Source: Cercis canadensis
Taxonomy: Eukaryota; Streptophyta; Magnoliopsida; Fabales; Fabaceae
Assembly: GCA_003255065.1 (NCBI GenBank)
Contig: QAOA01001442.1
Coordinates: forward strand, 245,463-309,462
DNA length: 64,000 bases
Direction of reading: 5' to 3'
The notes beneath the pieces are model-generated. The model ran no database searches. It was given only the letters and a program-made list of their open reading frames with translations, and was not told the origin of the DNA. Positions within the stretch are counted from its first letter, which is position 1, and each line of letters opens with the position of its first letter. A program made the translations under genes and the position numbers. Positions 15,001-27,062 of this stretch are shown one piece after another.

Positions 15001-18000
15001 TTAAATACATGATTATCTTTGATTTTGTTGAATTTATGAAGGCACTCTTCTGCTTTGGGAGGTTCTGGAAAGGATGCCGCCATCTTCACAAACATTCTTT
15101 CAGTCTTCTTCTGAGTTTCTTCAGAACTAATTTCCTGAAAACATATTACAGGGCTGCATTATGTCCAAGCTCATGGTCAGAAAGCACAAAGCAGCATATC
15201 TTCAACATTCTAACACCAAATAAATTCTTTCTTACTAATTATCTTTTTCAAAAATTAAGATACAACGAGATCATATAGCATACAGAAATAGAATTTCCTC
15301 TTCTTTCTTCTTAGATAAGTGAAAAGTTAGTTAAGAAAGTTATGCCACTAAAGAATAATAACGTACAGATACAAAAGGATAGAAGAAAGAAAGAATATAA
15401 GAATTAAAATTTAAAGTATCTTTGAAGTCTTGAAAGAACAGTGGATGAGAAAATAAGGCAAAACAATAACCAAGCTAATAATATTTTAAAAATACTCTAA
15501 TTCCTCCTTAATGTGCTTCCTTCTATGAGAAATTTGGCCATTGCATTCATAGGCACCACATGAAACACCCAAACTCTTTCTTCGAAGCCACTAAGCTACA
15601 TCTTCAAAAAATCCCCAGGGGGGACTCTGTCCAGCCCTGACCACCCAAATTAAAAACAAGGTAACTTTCTTATAAGTTCACTATTTAATAATGCTTCATG
15701 AATTTGAGGCCACCTAAGTATCAGTTGATAGTTTTTTGTTTCAAGTGACCAAAAAAAAGTGTCTTTTGTTAAAATACAAGTTTTCCATTTAAAATAAAAT
15801 CAAGGAACATTTTAAGCCCTATACAAACAGCAAACTGTTAACATAAGAATTCAATCTGTGAACAAATTAGTTAAGTATGCCATCGATTGCTGTTTGTTCA
15901 GCCAAACAAGTGTTCGGAGGTGTCCTTTAATAAACAACTGAAGCAGTCTCTAATTAGCTATAGCGTACAGACAAGCAATAATTATGAGTCAAAGACTCAA
16001 GGCACTCAATCGTTGTACCTTCTGTTTCTTCCGCAAAGCCAAATAGTTTTTCATCTCATTTTGCAACCTGAAAACAGGAACAACTTGTAAATAAAACTCC
16101 ACTTTCATCCTGTTCATTGTAGAATATCGGAATCAATACCTTCTCTTTTGAGTTAAAACAGTATCCAATGCCTTTATGTGAAGAGAACGAAAACGAGAAA
16201 ACATCTGTATCCAGTGCTTTGTCCTTTCCTCAACAGAAAGATGTTCCGGAAATAAATCATCAGCAAGAACAAAGTCCATGTTCTGTGACCTGAAATGATT
16301 TTAAGAATATTTACATCTGATAAAGAACTCTCATTTTTCTTTTCAACAAGCAGTCGAGAGTGCATAAGCTGACCTGAACTCCTTACAATCTTTATCACAG
16401 CAAAGCAACATAATTTTACATGGAATCTCTTCAAAATGATCACTCATTTTAATGCTTCCTTCACAACATTTCTTGCAGTAATCTTGATATACCTCAATCA
16501 ACTTCTGCAGGGCCCTCTTTCTAACAGATATCTGAAATAATATTTAATTGTCAAGAATTATATATTGTGTCTTTCAGCAACCGAAAAAGATTCAACAGCA
16601 CATACCTTTTTATCCCGAAGTCTTTCAGTGGCTTGAGATATTAGTCTGGACGGAACAAATTTAAGGTTAGACCTGGAAATATCACAGGCAACAAGAACCG
16701 CCTGCATTCTCACTCTGTCATCAAAGTCTAGCAGTCGATCCTCAACAGCAGCTGCACAGGTGAAAAGTTATCAGAAGTCACTTAAATGAAACTGAGAACA
16801 GGAGACAAGCTGCATACTGATAATAAATAATAATAATAATAATAAGAAGAAATGATAACTATATCATTGAGCAGCTTACTGATAATTTCATGTGATTCTC
16901 TTACAGAAGGATTTGCCACATAGAAAGCTTTGGCACATTGCAGCGCACTAATTCTAACATCCACAGATTTATCAGAGAATCTTTTCAAAAACTCCACAAA
17001 AAGATCATGATACTTCTGTGCAACATGGTGTTCAGGAAGTGCAAAGAGCTTCCCAACCAAATTGACAGCTTTTATCCGAACATCAACCTGATCAGCCTAC
17101 GAACAACATTGCAAATATAATAATGAAATAATCATAGGTAAAAGAAGTTTCAATGCATTGAACACAAGAAACATAAGACACACGAGAAAATTATTGTTTG
17201 TTTCCAAAATTTGGAGGAAAAGATCATTTAGTTCCAAACAAAATGGTCTTCCAATTTGGGTCCTCCCATATCACCTGAAATATCCAAAAATACCCTTTGA
17301 TGTTATGTGGTTATTCTATTTATATATGGGGTTATTTCCTTTTTTTTTTTTTAACATGATAACCACATAGACATAGCACCAAAGGGTATTTTAGACATTT
17401 CACATGGTATAGAGGAACCAAATTTGAAGTTTTTTTTTTTTTTTGAACCAAATGGTCTTCTTCTCTAAATTTTAAAACCAAACAATAATTTTTTCTAAAC
17501 CATATAATCCCAATCAATTGGATTCAGCTTATATAATATTTTAAATTTGAATGAAAGAAGAGGATATACCAGTAATTCATCGATTAAGCTTGGGATTACA
17601 GCAAGAAGCACATCTGGAGCGCACTCGAAAACTTTTAAGATGATTTCATGGTAAAATTCTTTGAGCTCACAACGTAGAGCATCTTTGTCTAATATACAAG
17701 AAGTTAAAAACCCACAAAGAAGGGGCTCTAGCTCTTCTGCACAAGTTTTGATGACTGATGCAGCCAGTTGAGAAGCAGCACAAGCTGCATCCTGGTGAGG
17801 ACATCATACATTATAAAAGCAGTTAATATAGTGACATGATACATTGCGTTGAAAAGACAAATAATTCTATCAAGGTGAGCACACAACCTTTTAACCATCC
17901 ACACAAAATATATAACCCAAACTTACAAATAATAAATGTGACCAAGTAACTGGTGGTGGACAAAAAAGGTTTGGCCAAAAAAAAACAGCTCTGAAAAATT

Positions 18001-20977
18001 ATACAATCCTTTGACAGTGAAAGCATTACTGAACTGATACCCCAGAAATGGAAAAGTATACATGCAGTTTATAAATAAGCTTTCAGTAAGTCATAGCTGG
18101 AACTCAGAGCAAATAAAGATAGATTCTCTTCAGTATTCCATCCAAAAACAAAAAATTTGATTCTGCTAAGATCAGGAAGTAGCCCAAACATGGCTAAATA
18201 ATGTTCCCTCTGGAAGTCAATGTATTTAGGATTTTGGCCAAGGTAACTACTAAATCTAGCATAAATTTATGGCCAAAGATTAAGCCAGTGAGTGGATAGA
18301 AATAGTCCATCTTACTTTTTTTATTATGGAATTTCCATCTGCAAAGTAAAGTGAATTTGTATATTAGGTGGAAGAAGTTCACTTTGAAGAAACAACATAA
18401 ATCCAAATTCCAAGCACCCCCCTGCTCTATTACTTCCAAAATATTTCATTGTTGTCCTCGAATGTGTCCAATATGTTGTGTTTCTTGAAGCAGGAAAAGG
18501 AATAGCATATGTTAAGCAAATTGACCAGAAAACAGTGAATCAAATTAACTTTTTTATGGATAATGAGCCACAATTTTATTAATAAAAAAGGCTAAATATA
18601 ACGATGCATTACACAAAAATAATTTGATCTTCGACCACAATACCTTTCTTTGTGTATGACTTGTTAATCATGCAAAAGAACATTACAAAGTGTAAAATAA
18701 ACTAAGCACTCAAAAAGTCCAAAAATATATCCCTTACTTTTCTTCCCTTTATAAGATTTCGTAAAATCACTTCCAAAAGTTGTTGGGAAGCTTCCTCATT
18801 TAAAATAAGCCTCATTATAGAAGACATAGCATTAAGCAGACTTTCATTGTGGTCATCTCTGCAAAAAGAGAAAAAAAAAAACCGTTGTCTTTACCATTAA
18901 AAAATAATAATCATAAATAGATTCAAAAAGTTACTGTAGTGCACAAAGCGGCAGTTAAAGTCAAGAACTACAACCTCCCACCAACAGCTGCGGTCTATCA
19001 CCTTATAATATGATTATAGCTTAGTGGATGACATCTGAAGAATTCAGTAAAAGCTAAAAGCTAATAATTTTATCTCACAATTGAATTACTGTTAGTGTAA
19101 CATAGTACAAGTAAACCTACTATGAATCTAACATAATAGTGGATAGAAGTAACAATAAAATTCATTGGAAGCAACTTCATCATCACATATGTGTATTATC
19201 ATAACTAAGTCTGTGAGTGTACTAATAACATGTTTAAATATATCGTGACCACAAGGAGGAATGGAGAGAAGGGCAGAAATCCAGTGTGAAACAGTCAACC
19301 ACACAGAGGAAGAAAGAAGCTAGATCTTGACCTGACAACAGAGAAGAAAATCTTGAACATCTCAAGAACCAGATCGTTGCAGTCAATATCAAGCATTATC
19401 ACACAGCATCTAATCTGAGCCACAGTGTCCAATATTTTAACCCTTTTCGAAAAGAATGGGCTTGCTGTATCAGCTAGGTCCGCAAACGTACTGATTATAA
19501 GTTTAAATATATCCTGAATTAAAACAATGTATAAATCTCCAATTAGTATACTATACAGGCACTTAAGGGCTTACACACATAACAGTCAAGAAAAAAGGAA
19601 TCCGCAAACTTTCTAATCATATTATGCATGATATGTACCCTTAAATATTTGTCTTCAAAGGATGGTTCAGGTGCCATGATCCTAAAAATTTCAGTGACAC
19701 AAATTGCAACTAGAAGTCTAACATCTTTATCTGAATGTTGAAGTAGACTATGAACGATAGTATTTGCCAGGGGCTTTATGGCAACTTTTCTCTTTCTAGC
19801 AGCTTGTTGCTGTTTTGCAGCTTGTAATCTATCAGTGGTTTCTGATGAAAACTGTTCAATCTGGGAGAAAGCACTTGCAGCTTGCTGCAGAAGAATTTAA
19901 AATAACAATAAATGACAATTGTTGAAGTAGTATATGGCATCTTGGATTGACAAAATAATGAATCCAGCTATCATGAACTATCCTCAAAACAAATGAAAAT
20001 CTCAAAACAACAGATCCCAGAAAACTGTTTTAGCGTCTAAAATGACTATGGACATAACTACTTCTTAAATATAAAATCGGCATATCCCTCTCCCCCAACC
20101 ATATGGAAACAAAATTACACATCAGTTAACCAGGATTACCAATTGTGACTAAAATTTAAAATAAATCTTTCACATCATGAGTAGACTGCAGATGTATCAG
20201 ACCCAGCCTTACATAACATAGACATACTCTGTGGCAATATACAGGGTACAAAGACACCATTGTGGTAAACACGTAGACACATAACAAAAGGGGCAAATAG
20301 AAGAGGATATACGGATATACTTAAATTCAACTCCTCCTTAGCTTGAGGCATTGGCTTTCTTTATTTTACCTAAAGCAGAGTGTTGTGCCATGTCATTTCA
20401 AAACTAATTCATGTTCAACTCCGTCCAAACAGGAAAAAAGAAAAAGAAAAAAAAAAATAGTCTGAATGAGAAACCATTTTTCCTCTATTCTTTGGATAAC
20501 ATTGAAGAAAGCACGTATAATTTTAAATCCCATGGCCAAGTCGCAGATAATCTAGTTCAACATACTTCGAAGCAAACAATAAATCACAAACAGCTTGTAA
20601 AACAATGAACCCAAAAAATGTAATTGTTCATTTCAAAATAGCCACGATTTGCATTTTTCAAAAAAAACAGAATCAAAAGCACCTATCAAAATTATGACCC
20701 GATATAAGCATCCCCGAGGCTAATATGAATGACGCATTGAAACAAACACAAGGTGAGCATGCGTTGCTCCATTTGTAGAACCAACATTATTGCAGTGGGT
20801 GAACAGAATATGCAAAGATAAGCATAATGTAAAGGAGAAGAGGACGCTTACTTTGAGAGATTTGAGAATGAAATCCTTAGGGGGACGAGTTCGTTGGGAG
20901 AGATGAGTTCCGATTTTGGAAATGAGTGGTAACACGGACTCGTCCATGTCGTCGGTGATCTGATTCTCATCGTCCAT
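3056..20977 (-). CDS. PDS5B: Sister chromatid cohesion protein PDS5 (28 coding exons, 1372 aa)
   Basis: PDS5 is a nuclear HEAT/ARM-repeat protein that binds cohesin and regulates its loading and release; in plants it also supports DNA repair. The ATG at 20977 begins [20 protein letters not shown]. Exons, high to low: 20977-20852, 19884-19639, 19513-19332, 18858-18738, 17791-17570, 17096-16880, 16751-16606, 16531-16374, 16289-16140, 16067-16019, 15134-14946, 13861-13682, 12952-12813, 12221-12101, 10916-10776, 10655-10581, 10123-9987, 8642-8525, 7337-7206, 6690-6497, 6384-6237, 6155-6042, 5814-5716, 5658-5197, 4846-4797, 3571-3471, 3306-3233, 3082-3056. All junctions are GT-AG and keep frame. 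Diagnostic stretches are [20 protein letters not shown] (exon 2) and [20 protein letters not shown] (exon 3). HEAT-like helices fill the first ~1000 residues. The C-terminus is polar and basic, ending SRTRRKA, and I see no Tudor domain. The B-type label rests on its neighbours. Confidence 0.94.
3719..3933. mobile_element. MITE-like element, copy A (PDS5 intron 25)
   Basis: About 215 bp with subterminal inverted motifs, GGTATGTCATACCACA near both ends. It is clearly related along its length, in reverse orientation, to the element at 21769-21978. No coding capacity. Exact ends and target duplication are uncertain. Confidence 0.7.
5845..6031. repeat. Direct duplication around a single N (likely assembly artefact)
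   Basis: Bases 5845-5937 and 5939-6031 are the same ~93-bp sequence with about one difference, separated by one N at 5938. Both copies lie in PDS5 intron 22, so the gene model is unaffected. Seven joins in this window show this pattern, which suggests two allelic contig ends that were abutted instead of merged. Confidence 0.85.
7847..8054. repeat. Two short direct duplications around single Ns (likely assembly artefacts)
   Basis: Bases 7847-7888 repeat after the N at 7889 (about 42 bp, one difference). Bases 8004-8028 repeat after the N at 8029 (25 bp, one difference). Both lie in PDS5 intron 18 in AT-rich sequence. They have the same signature as the other N joins. Confidence 0.8.
8790..9320 (+). 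mobile_element. LINE (L1-type) fragment with plant RNase H domain, decayed
   Basis: The piece translates to the RNase H domain that many plant L1 elements carry after reverse transcriptase. SCGSVLRDS lies near 8860, then [14 protein letters not shown] and [10 protein letters not shown] near 8930-9030, then [14 protein letters not shown] near 9150-9190, ending LPRVIAF followed by a stop at 9296. These segments lie in different frames, so the copy has at least two frameshifts. It sits in PDS5 intron 17 (8643-9986), on the strand opposite to the gene. No reverse transcriptase is present, which fits 5' truncation. The boundaries are approximate and I found no clear poly(A) tail or target duplication. 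Confidence 0.8.
17184..17498. mobile_element. Fold-back MITE in PDS5 intron 5
   Basis: The left half (from about 17184) and the reverse complement of the right half (to about 17498) align over roughly 150 bp each. Both contain AAATTATTGTTTG, then a TTGG-rich stretch, then AAATACCCTTTG and a TGTGGTTAT block. The two arms meet at a poly-T/A centre near 17340. This is a non-coding fold-back element that makes up most of intron 5 (17097-17569). Exact ends were judged by eye. Confidence 0.75.
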
Positions 20978-21768
20978 GGATTAGTGACGAAGGCAGCAAC
21001 AAGCAGTTGCCAAAATCAGAGAAATTGGCTGTAGTTTGAGTGTGACCTTTCAAGTCTTAGAACTGGCATTTGCTAATTGCGAGCGAGAGAGAGAGAGAGG
21101 GAACAAACGCGAAAAGCGTGAGGGAGGGGTGAGGGGAGAGTAGCGTGCTTTTGCTTTTGTTTTGAGTGCGGGTACTCCCGCCCTTGCACGAGCGTGAAAT
21201 CACGCAACTATCTTGGGCGGTTGAACCATCGCCGCCTCACTCTCATTCTTAGTCAGTAGCACAAATGTGTAATTAAAATCGACGGCATACAATCAGTTTA
21301 AAGAAAAATCTGATGGCATAGTTTCTATTAACAGTTGTGCTACATCCATTTTTTATTATTTTTAATATGATACATTTTAATTTAATTTATACTTAAAGTC
21401 TAAACATAAATTAAATTCTAAGAATGATTCTCAGATATATAATATTTTTTTGACATAATAATATTAATTATTATTAATATAAATTATTTAATTTTAATTG
21501 TTAAAAAATAAATAATTAAATTAACATTTCTACATCACCGCTAATATAATATTATCACATTATAGAGATATGGCATGTCTTATAAAAAATCACTAAATTT
21601 TAAATAATTTAATAATAAAAATAAAACTCCAATGTTTTTTTAACAGCTCAAAACCTGTGAGATTTTTTAAATTTCAAAATATGATAGAAACCATTTATCT
21701 TTAGTTAAAATAAATGTTTAACTAAAATTAGCACATTTAACAAAACATACAAAAGGTATAAATAAAAA

Positions 21769-21978
21769 GGAGGTTTCTTAGATACTTTTAGTATTTATGT
21801 AGTATGTCATACTACATAGGAATAACCAATAAATAAATGACATGTGTATAAATTAACTATTTTTAAATTTATTTAAAAAATTAAATAAATTATATTTTAT
21901 ATATAATAAAATATAAAAATTATGTATGTTTGCCACGTTAGTGTAATATGACATACTTACGTAGTATCGTAGAATTCC
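21769..21978. mobile_element. MITE-like element, copy B (upstream of PDS5)
   Basis: About 210 bp, aligning to the reverse complement of 3719-3933 throughout. Both share GGAGGTTT..TTAGATACTTTT at one end and a CACGTTAGTGT block followed by TATGACATAC at the other. Copy B has many more A/T substitutions at former G/C sites, so one or both copies are old. Confidence 0.7.
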
Positions 21979-22981
21979 AAAAAAAAACATAAAATATGTG
22001 AATCACGTATGTAGCACAAGAGCAGGGCTCAGCAATGAAAAATGCTCATTTCAAAATAAAACAATAAATTTGCTAAAGATCGTGACAAAGCTACACAATA
22101 TATAAATATAAAAAGTTAATATGGACAAGTATCAACTTATTTATATTAATAGTCATCACCATAAAGCTTTTCATGGTTCTGTTTTTTTTTTTTTTCCCAG
22201 GATATATTTTGCAAATTGCAATGCACTTCATTTTATTTTTTAAAGAAAAAAAAGAAAGAAAAGGCCATACATAAAGCGATACTGTTTTCTTTTTAAAAAA
22301 AAAATATATAACAATACTATAGTAAGCGAATTATAATACCAAATACACCATATCAATTTATATCATTACAAAAGTAAATCAATTCATTTTCTTCCTCAAA
22401 TGATCTGGTTTTAAATGAAAAGAAAAAACATTTTGTTCATGCCCCATGATATCATTTATGTTTTTTTTTTTTTTGCTGGAATATAATATTATTTATGTTA
22501 ATTATTTATAACCAATAAAAAAAAAAAAAAAGTAACACTGACGCATAGGTCGACCCAACGGGTTTTGGCTAAAACTGAATCCTGCACAGGTTGGTTTAAA
22601 TTTTTTTAAAAAAAATAATCCAATAAAAAGACACTTTTATATGAATTAAATAAAAAAATACACTGAAAAACAATTTTGTGGGGTAAATTAAAATGCCATT
22701 TAATTATTTTTATTTTATTGTTTGGGCCGCATTCCTAAAAGAACCACTCAAAGAAAATCTCAGGCCATTCCCAAAATATGGGTTAAATGACTGATACATC
22801 GGATCAAGTCCATGTTAACAGCATGGCCCAAAAAAAAATGTCCATGCTAACAGCTCAAGCTTTATTTATTTTGTCCTTGAACATCTCTAATCAAGACCCT
22901 CCCGATTGCAGAGGTAAAAAAAAAGAAGAAATCAGTGCCCTTCCCAAGCTTCCAAATTTCCAATAGAAACTCTGAAGCCTA

Positions 22982-23308
22982 ATTGGAAATTTTTGCAACT
23001 TAATTAAGTAGTAAAATCTTTGATAATAAGATTTTTTTTTTCTGAAAGCTTGACAATAAGATACTATAGTATTAATATAATTAACTCGAAAATGAAAGTT
23101 ACAATACTGGCAACGTGAGTTAAATTTGAAATGTAATAAATGGCNATTGGAAAATTTTGCAACTTAATTAAGTAGTAAAATCTTTGATAATAAGATTTTT
23201 TTTCCTGAAAGCTTGACAATAAGATACTATAGTATTAATATAATTAACTCGAAAATGAAAGTTACAATACTGGCAACGTGAGTTAAATTTGAAATGTAAT
23301 AAATGGCT
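22982..23308. repeat. 163-bp direct duplication around a single N (likely assembly artefact)
   Basis: Bases 22982-23144 and 23146-23308 are nearly identical and are separated by the N at 23145. No gene is affected. Confidence 0.85.
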
Positions 23309-25932
23309 ATATGAGTTGGTGTGGTGGTAAGATACTTACTTGGCATCAGCACAGATGAGTGCACTCTAGCACGCTTGATGGTGAGATAGATAATAAAATA
23401 GAGTTAGTAATAAGAGTGGTGTCTTTCAATTTTCTCTGTCAGGTAGGAAGCTGTAATCTGATTCACGGACTAGTTTGCTACAATTTTTGCGTCTGCGTCT
23501 ATGTTTTATGGAAAAGGAAGGTTGCGTTTTGCTTGCAAGGGAATGCGCAACGCCACCTCTTCTAAGGTTAGAGATGAAAATTCGATGGTATTTTCCTTTT
23601 GTTATAAACCTAAAAAGATCAAATTTTAAAATCCACATAAGTTTCATGTACCATCCAAAGAGATGGGGAGTATCACAAGACTAGAAGTAGAACGATATTG
23701 ACACAGTTTAGAGTTTTTAATATAAAATATATGTGTTTTTTTACTTCATTTTTATTTTTTTTCATTCATTATATATCTCACATCACTAAGTTTGTTGAAG
23801 CATATATTAATTTGATAATCTTAACAATGATTATTTATTAGAAAATCGTATTTAGGTCATTTTCTTTTTCCATTAATTAGCTTACATCACCAAGGCAAAT
23901 TAAAGTGATGGATTCATGGCATGAAACAAGGGTTCAAAGACAATTCAATTGTCCAATTTGACTATGTAATTCCTAAAATTCTTTATATTCTTCGCGAATT
24001 CATACCAACTTACCCTAAAGTTTGGCATAAAAGGAAAAGAAAAACTGATAATGAAGGTGAAAAATGAGGGATCCAATTATCTAAATGAATTAGGCTATTG
24101 GTACTGTTAAGCACTCTCTTAGGTCTTAATTAAGTTGTTAACTTGTCACTGTCATACGTGCAGAAAGGGTAACTGTTGTTCCATTGGTCCCAACCCTACA
24201 GACTCTTCACTCTGAAAATATTGCAATTACGTAAAAGAATGAAGGCTATGAAGCAACAGGGCATTCTTCCATTGGCTACCTTATGGTCCATGCACGAGGT
24301 CAAGCACACGGAATTTCAATCCACTGCCTGTTCAGTATCTCCCTAACTTGGAGAAAAACTTGAAGGTTGGCAAAAATTTACTTGTTAGGCCCATCTGTTT
24401 TGGCCGAACTCAAGCATGAGGGCATGGATTTGGGATTTAGGTTTGAATTTTCCATAAACATTATAGACTCTAATCATACCCTTCTTCTTCAAATACCAAT
24501 ATTGGATCTCAGAATCTGCACTTTATAAATAACAATCAACAAAAATGAAGAGTATTGGTATTTTAGTATATAGTAAACAAGTGTAGAACATGGTTTAGAG
24601 AGAAAAAAATTTAGTCGCAACAAATTATATGGTTATTTTTTCAGTTCTAGGTTCCTACACTTTGCAGCAAAGGTTCCTAAGCTATCTTACTCGTTACACA
24701 AGCAAATCACATGGTAACATAGAAAGAACAACCCCACAATTGGGCTTCAATAATGAGTGTCAACATCCAAAGTTAACTAAATTTAGCAATCCGCATGTGC
24801 TCTGCCTTAGCCAAACATGTTAATCATGCTTTATTTTGTTTCATGGCATTGAGATCACAGAAAGAAGGCAAGAAGTGGAATAAGAACCAATTAAATTGTG
24901 TTAATCAAATGGGCAGAGTAATCGTTGACATATATAGGCATCGTAAACTTTGAACCATTTTAGAAGCATTATATTGCTTGGAAACCAGCAAATGCGTTTT
25001 GTCCTTTGTTTTTCTTGGAGGTTTGGGGAGTAAACATTGTTGACTTTGTAAATCCCACCGAACAAACACAAGTATACAAGGGAACTACGTTATAGCATGT
25101 GTAATATGAGCCGGGCTAGAGGTGGATCTTGTCGCTTTAGGGACTTGAAAGCGAGCAAAGGCATATTTTTTTGGCATATTATATTGTGCTCTACCTTGCT
25201 TGATCTTCGTGGGTTGGAAACTACTAATACCTTGTCTTTTTACGATTTAGAGCTCACACCCAATAAAACACAGACATTTTATGTCTTATTAACACGTACA
25301 TTTTTTTTTTTCACTTAACTATTTTGGTTATAATCATTATTGAATTGATTTAGACGCATGTATAAAGAATTGGCAACTGGGGAAGGCTCTTCTAGAAGGA
25401 ATCTCGCCAATTGGCTATTTCTCATGTGGTACTGAAAATTATTTCCTTTTTTTGCTAATACACTATTACTTCTGTTTATATTTTCATGAATAATTAAGGT
25501 TAATTTCTTCAGATTTCAGTCATATTTTTCAAAAAAGTATATATTAAGATTTAATTTAAAATAGAAAGGAGGGATTTGTTTAAAGTCTTAACAAAAATTT
25601 GAAAAACTAGACTTATTTGCACCAAAGAATATTCAGCAAAGATTCTGAAAAGCATAGTAACATCTGGACAGGTAAAATTTGAAAATCTTATCATCATATA
25701 ATTATTATAAGGTTTTGGATCTCTTATTCACAAGTTGGACCTCCCTCACTATGCTCTGCTAACTAACTGTCCAACAGGTGGGTGCTCATTTGAAATTCAT
25801 GTAACAAATTTTTTGCATATTCTCTATACTATATAATAGAAAGAGCATTTTTGGTATTTTTATAGTACCAATACTTTCTTCATTGTAATTTAGCATCTGA
25901 AAAAAAGTATTATGCAAATTCCATAAAATACT

Positions 25933-25995
25933 GAAATAATACAATTCTATGAGAACATCGTCTNGAAATAATACAATTCTACGAGAACATCGTCT
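25933..25995. repeat. 31-bp direct duplication around a single N (likely assembly artefact)
   Basis: Bases 25933-25963 and 25965-25995 differ at one position and are separated by the N at 25964. Confidence 0.8.
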
Positions 25996-27062
25996 AATTT
26001 CTCTCATGGAGAATTATTAATATTTCAAAAGATTCTGGATTCCAATTAAGGGAAAACTTAAGAATTTTAAAAATATAATCATAACATAATTGGGAATTGC
26101 AAGAAAAATCTTTTTTTGTTTTGTTTTGTTTGAGATATATTCATAAAGAGAAAAGAAGTAGTTGAATATGCAGCAACAAAGTTATATGAAAATCATGTAC
26201 TTTATGAATTCCGGTAACCCAATTAATATTAATATTAATATTATGTTATACGTCCCAAATACTTGGAGGGTGGAGCTTAGAAGTTATACAAAAACATATA
26301 GTTGGCATGCGTTTGGGACAGTTTCTCCAACTTAATTAATAATTACACGTTAATTAATCTTCCTTCGATGATTCTCCTAAAGCACAAATCTCACCTTAAT
26401 ACTTAACTAACCGTAATGCGAGGATCAATTAAAGGTCTTCGTTATGATCATTGAGAGACCAGTACTATATCGCATGATTAATCAAATTCAAAATTGCAAT
26501 CTTTGCGCCCCCTATAATGGTTGAAAATTCTGATCAATGGAAAAATCAAAGTATATATATTCATTTAATGGCTGCGATTTTCTGACTGAATTGACCACTT
26601 AAAAACCTCGGAACACCTCTTTCTGTGGGGCCCACAGTCCCAAAACTAGAGCCAGAGTGCGTGTTAGAGAGAGAAACAGAGAGCGAGAGAATGGGACTTT
26701 ACCTACATAAAGCAAAATTAGAAACATGATTTCCATGGCGTGATAGAGGGGCGAGAAAGGAAGAGGCAAAGAGAAACGTTTAGAATTTAACATAACACCA
26801 AAGGCCAAAGGGATACAAATCAGTTGAGAGTGGAAGAGCTACCTTCACCGTTACTAGCTCTCTTCCTCCCTTCATAGCTTTCCTATCTCTCTCTGTTTCT
26901 CTACCTCGTGCATTTTGCAGCTGGGGAGGGTATCATCCTTTCTCTACCTGGTTTCTCTTATCTAGTCATAGAAGGGGCTCCGAAATTGATTCGGGCCTGG
27001 TAAAATTCTGGGTTGAGTTCTGGGATCTGTTTTTTTGCTCTATTGGGTTCTCGCGGAAGGTG

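Larger units (their letters stand above)
20978..27062. other. 6-kb intergenic region between divergent PDS5 and UDP-GALT genes
   Basis: No gene is supported. Near PDS5, about 21060-21190 holds a GA-rich microsatellite and a GC-richer stretch, probably promoter and leader. A MITE copy lies at 21769-21978. Duplications around single Ns occur at 22982-23308 and 25933-25995. The stretch 26230-27062 leads into the transporter; its last ~250 bases are CT-rich and look like 5' leader. The remainder is AT-rich with many short A/T runs. Short ORFs near 23360-23680, 24629 and 25097 match nothing I recognise. Confidence 0.5.

Noticed and set aside
22982-23308. Real 163-bp tandem duplication
   Set aside because: The single N at the junction and six other joins of the same form indicate assembly artefact.
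23309-23400. Possible second SINE (GTGTGGTGGTAAG resembles an A box)
   Set aside because: No B box at the expected distance and no A-rich end.
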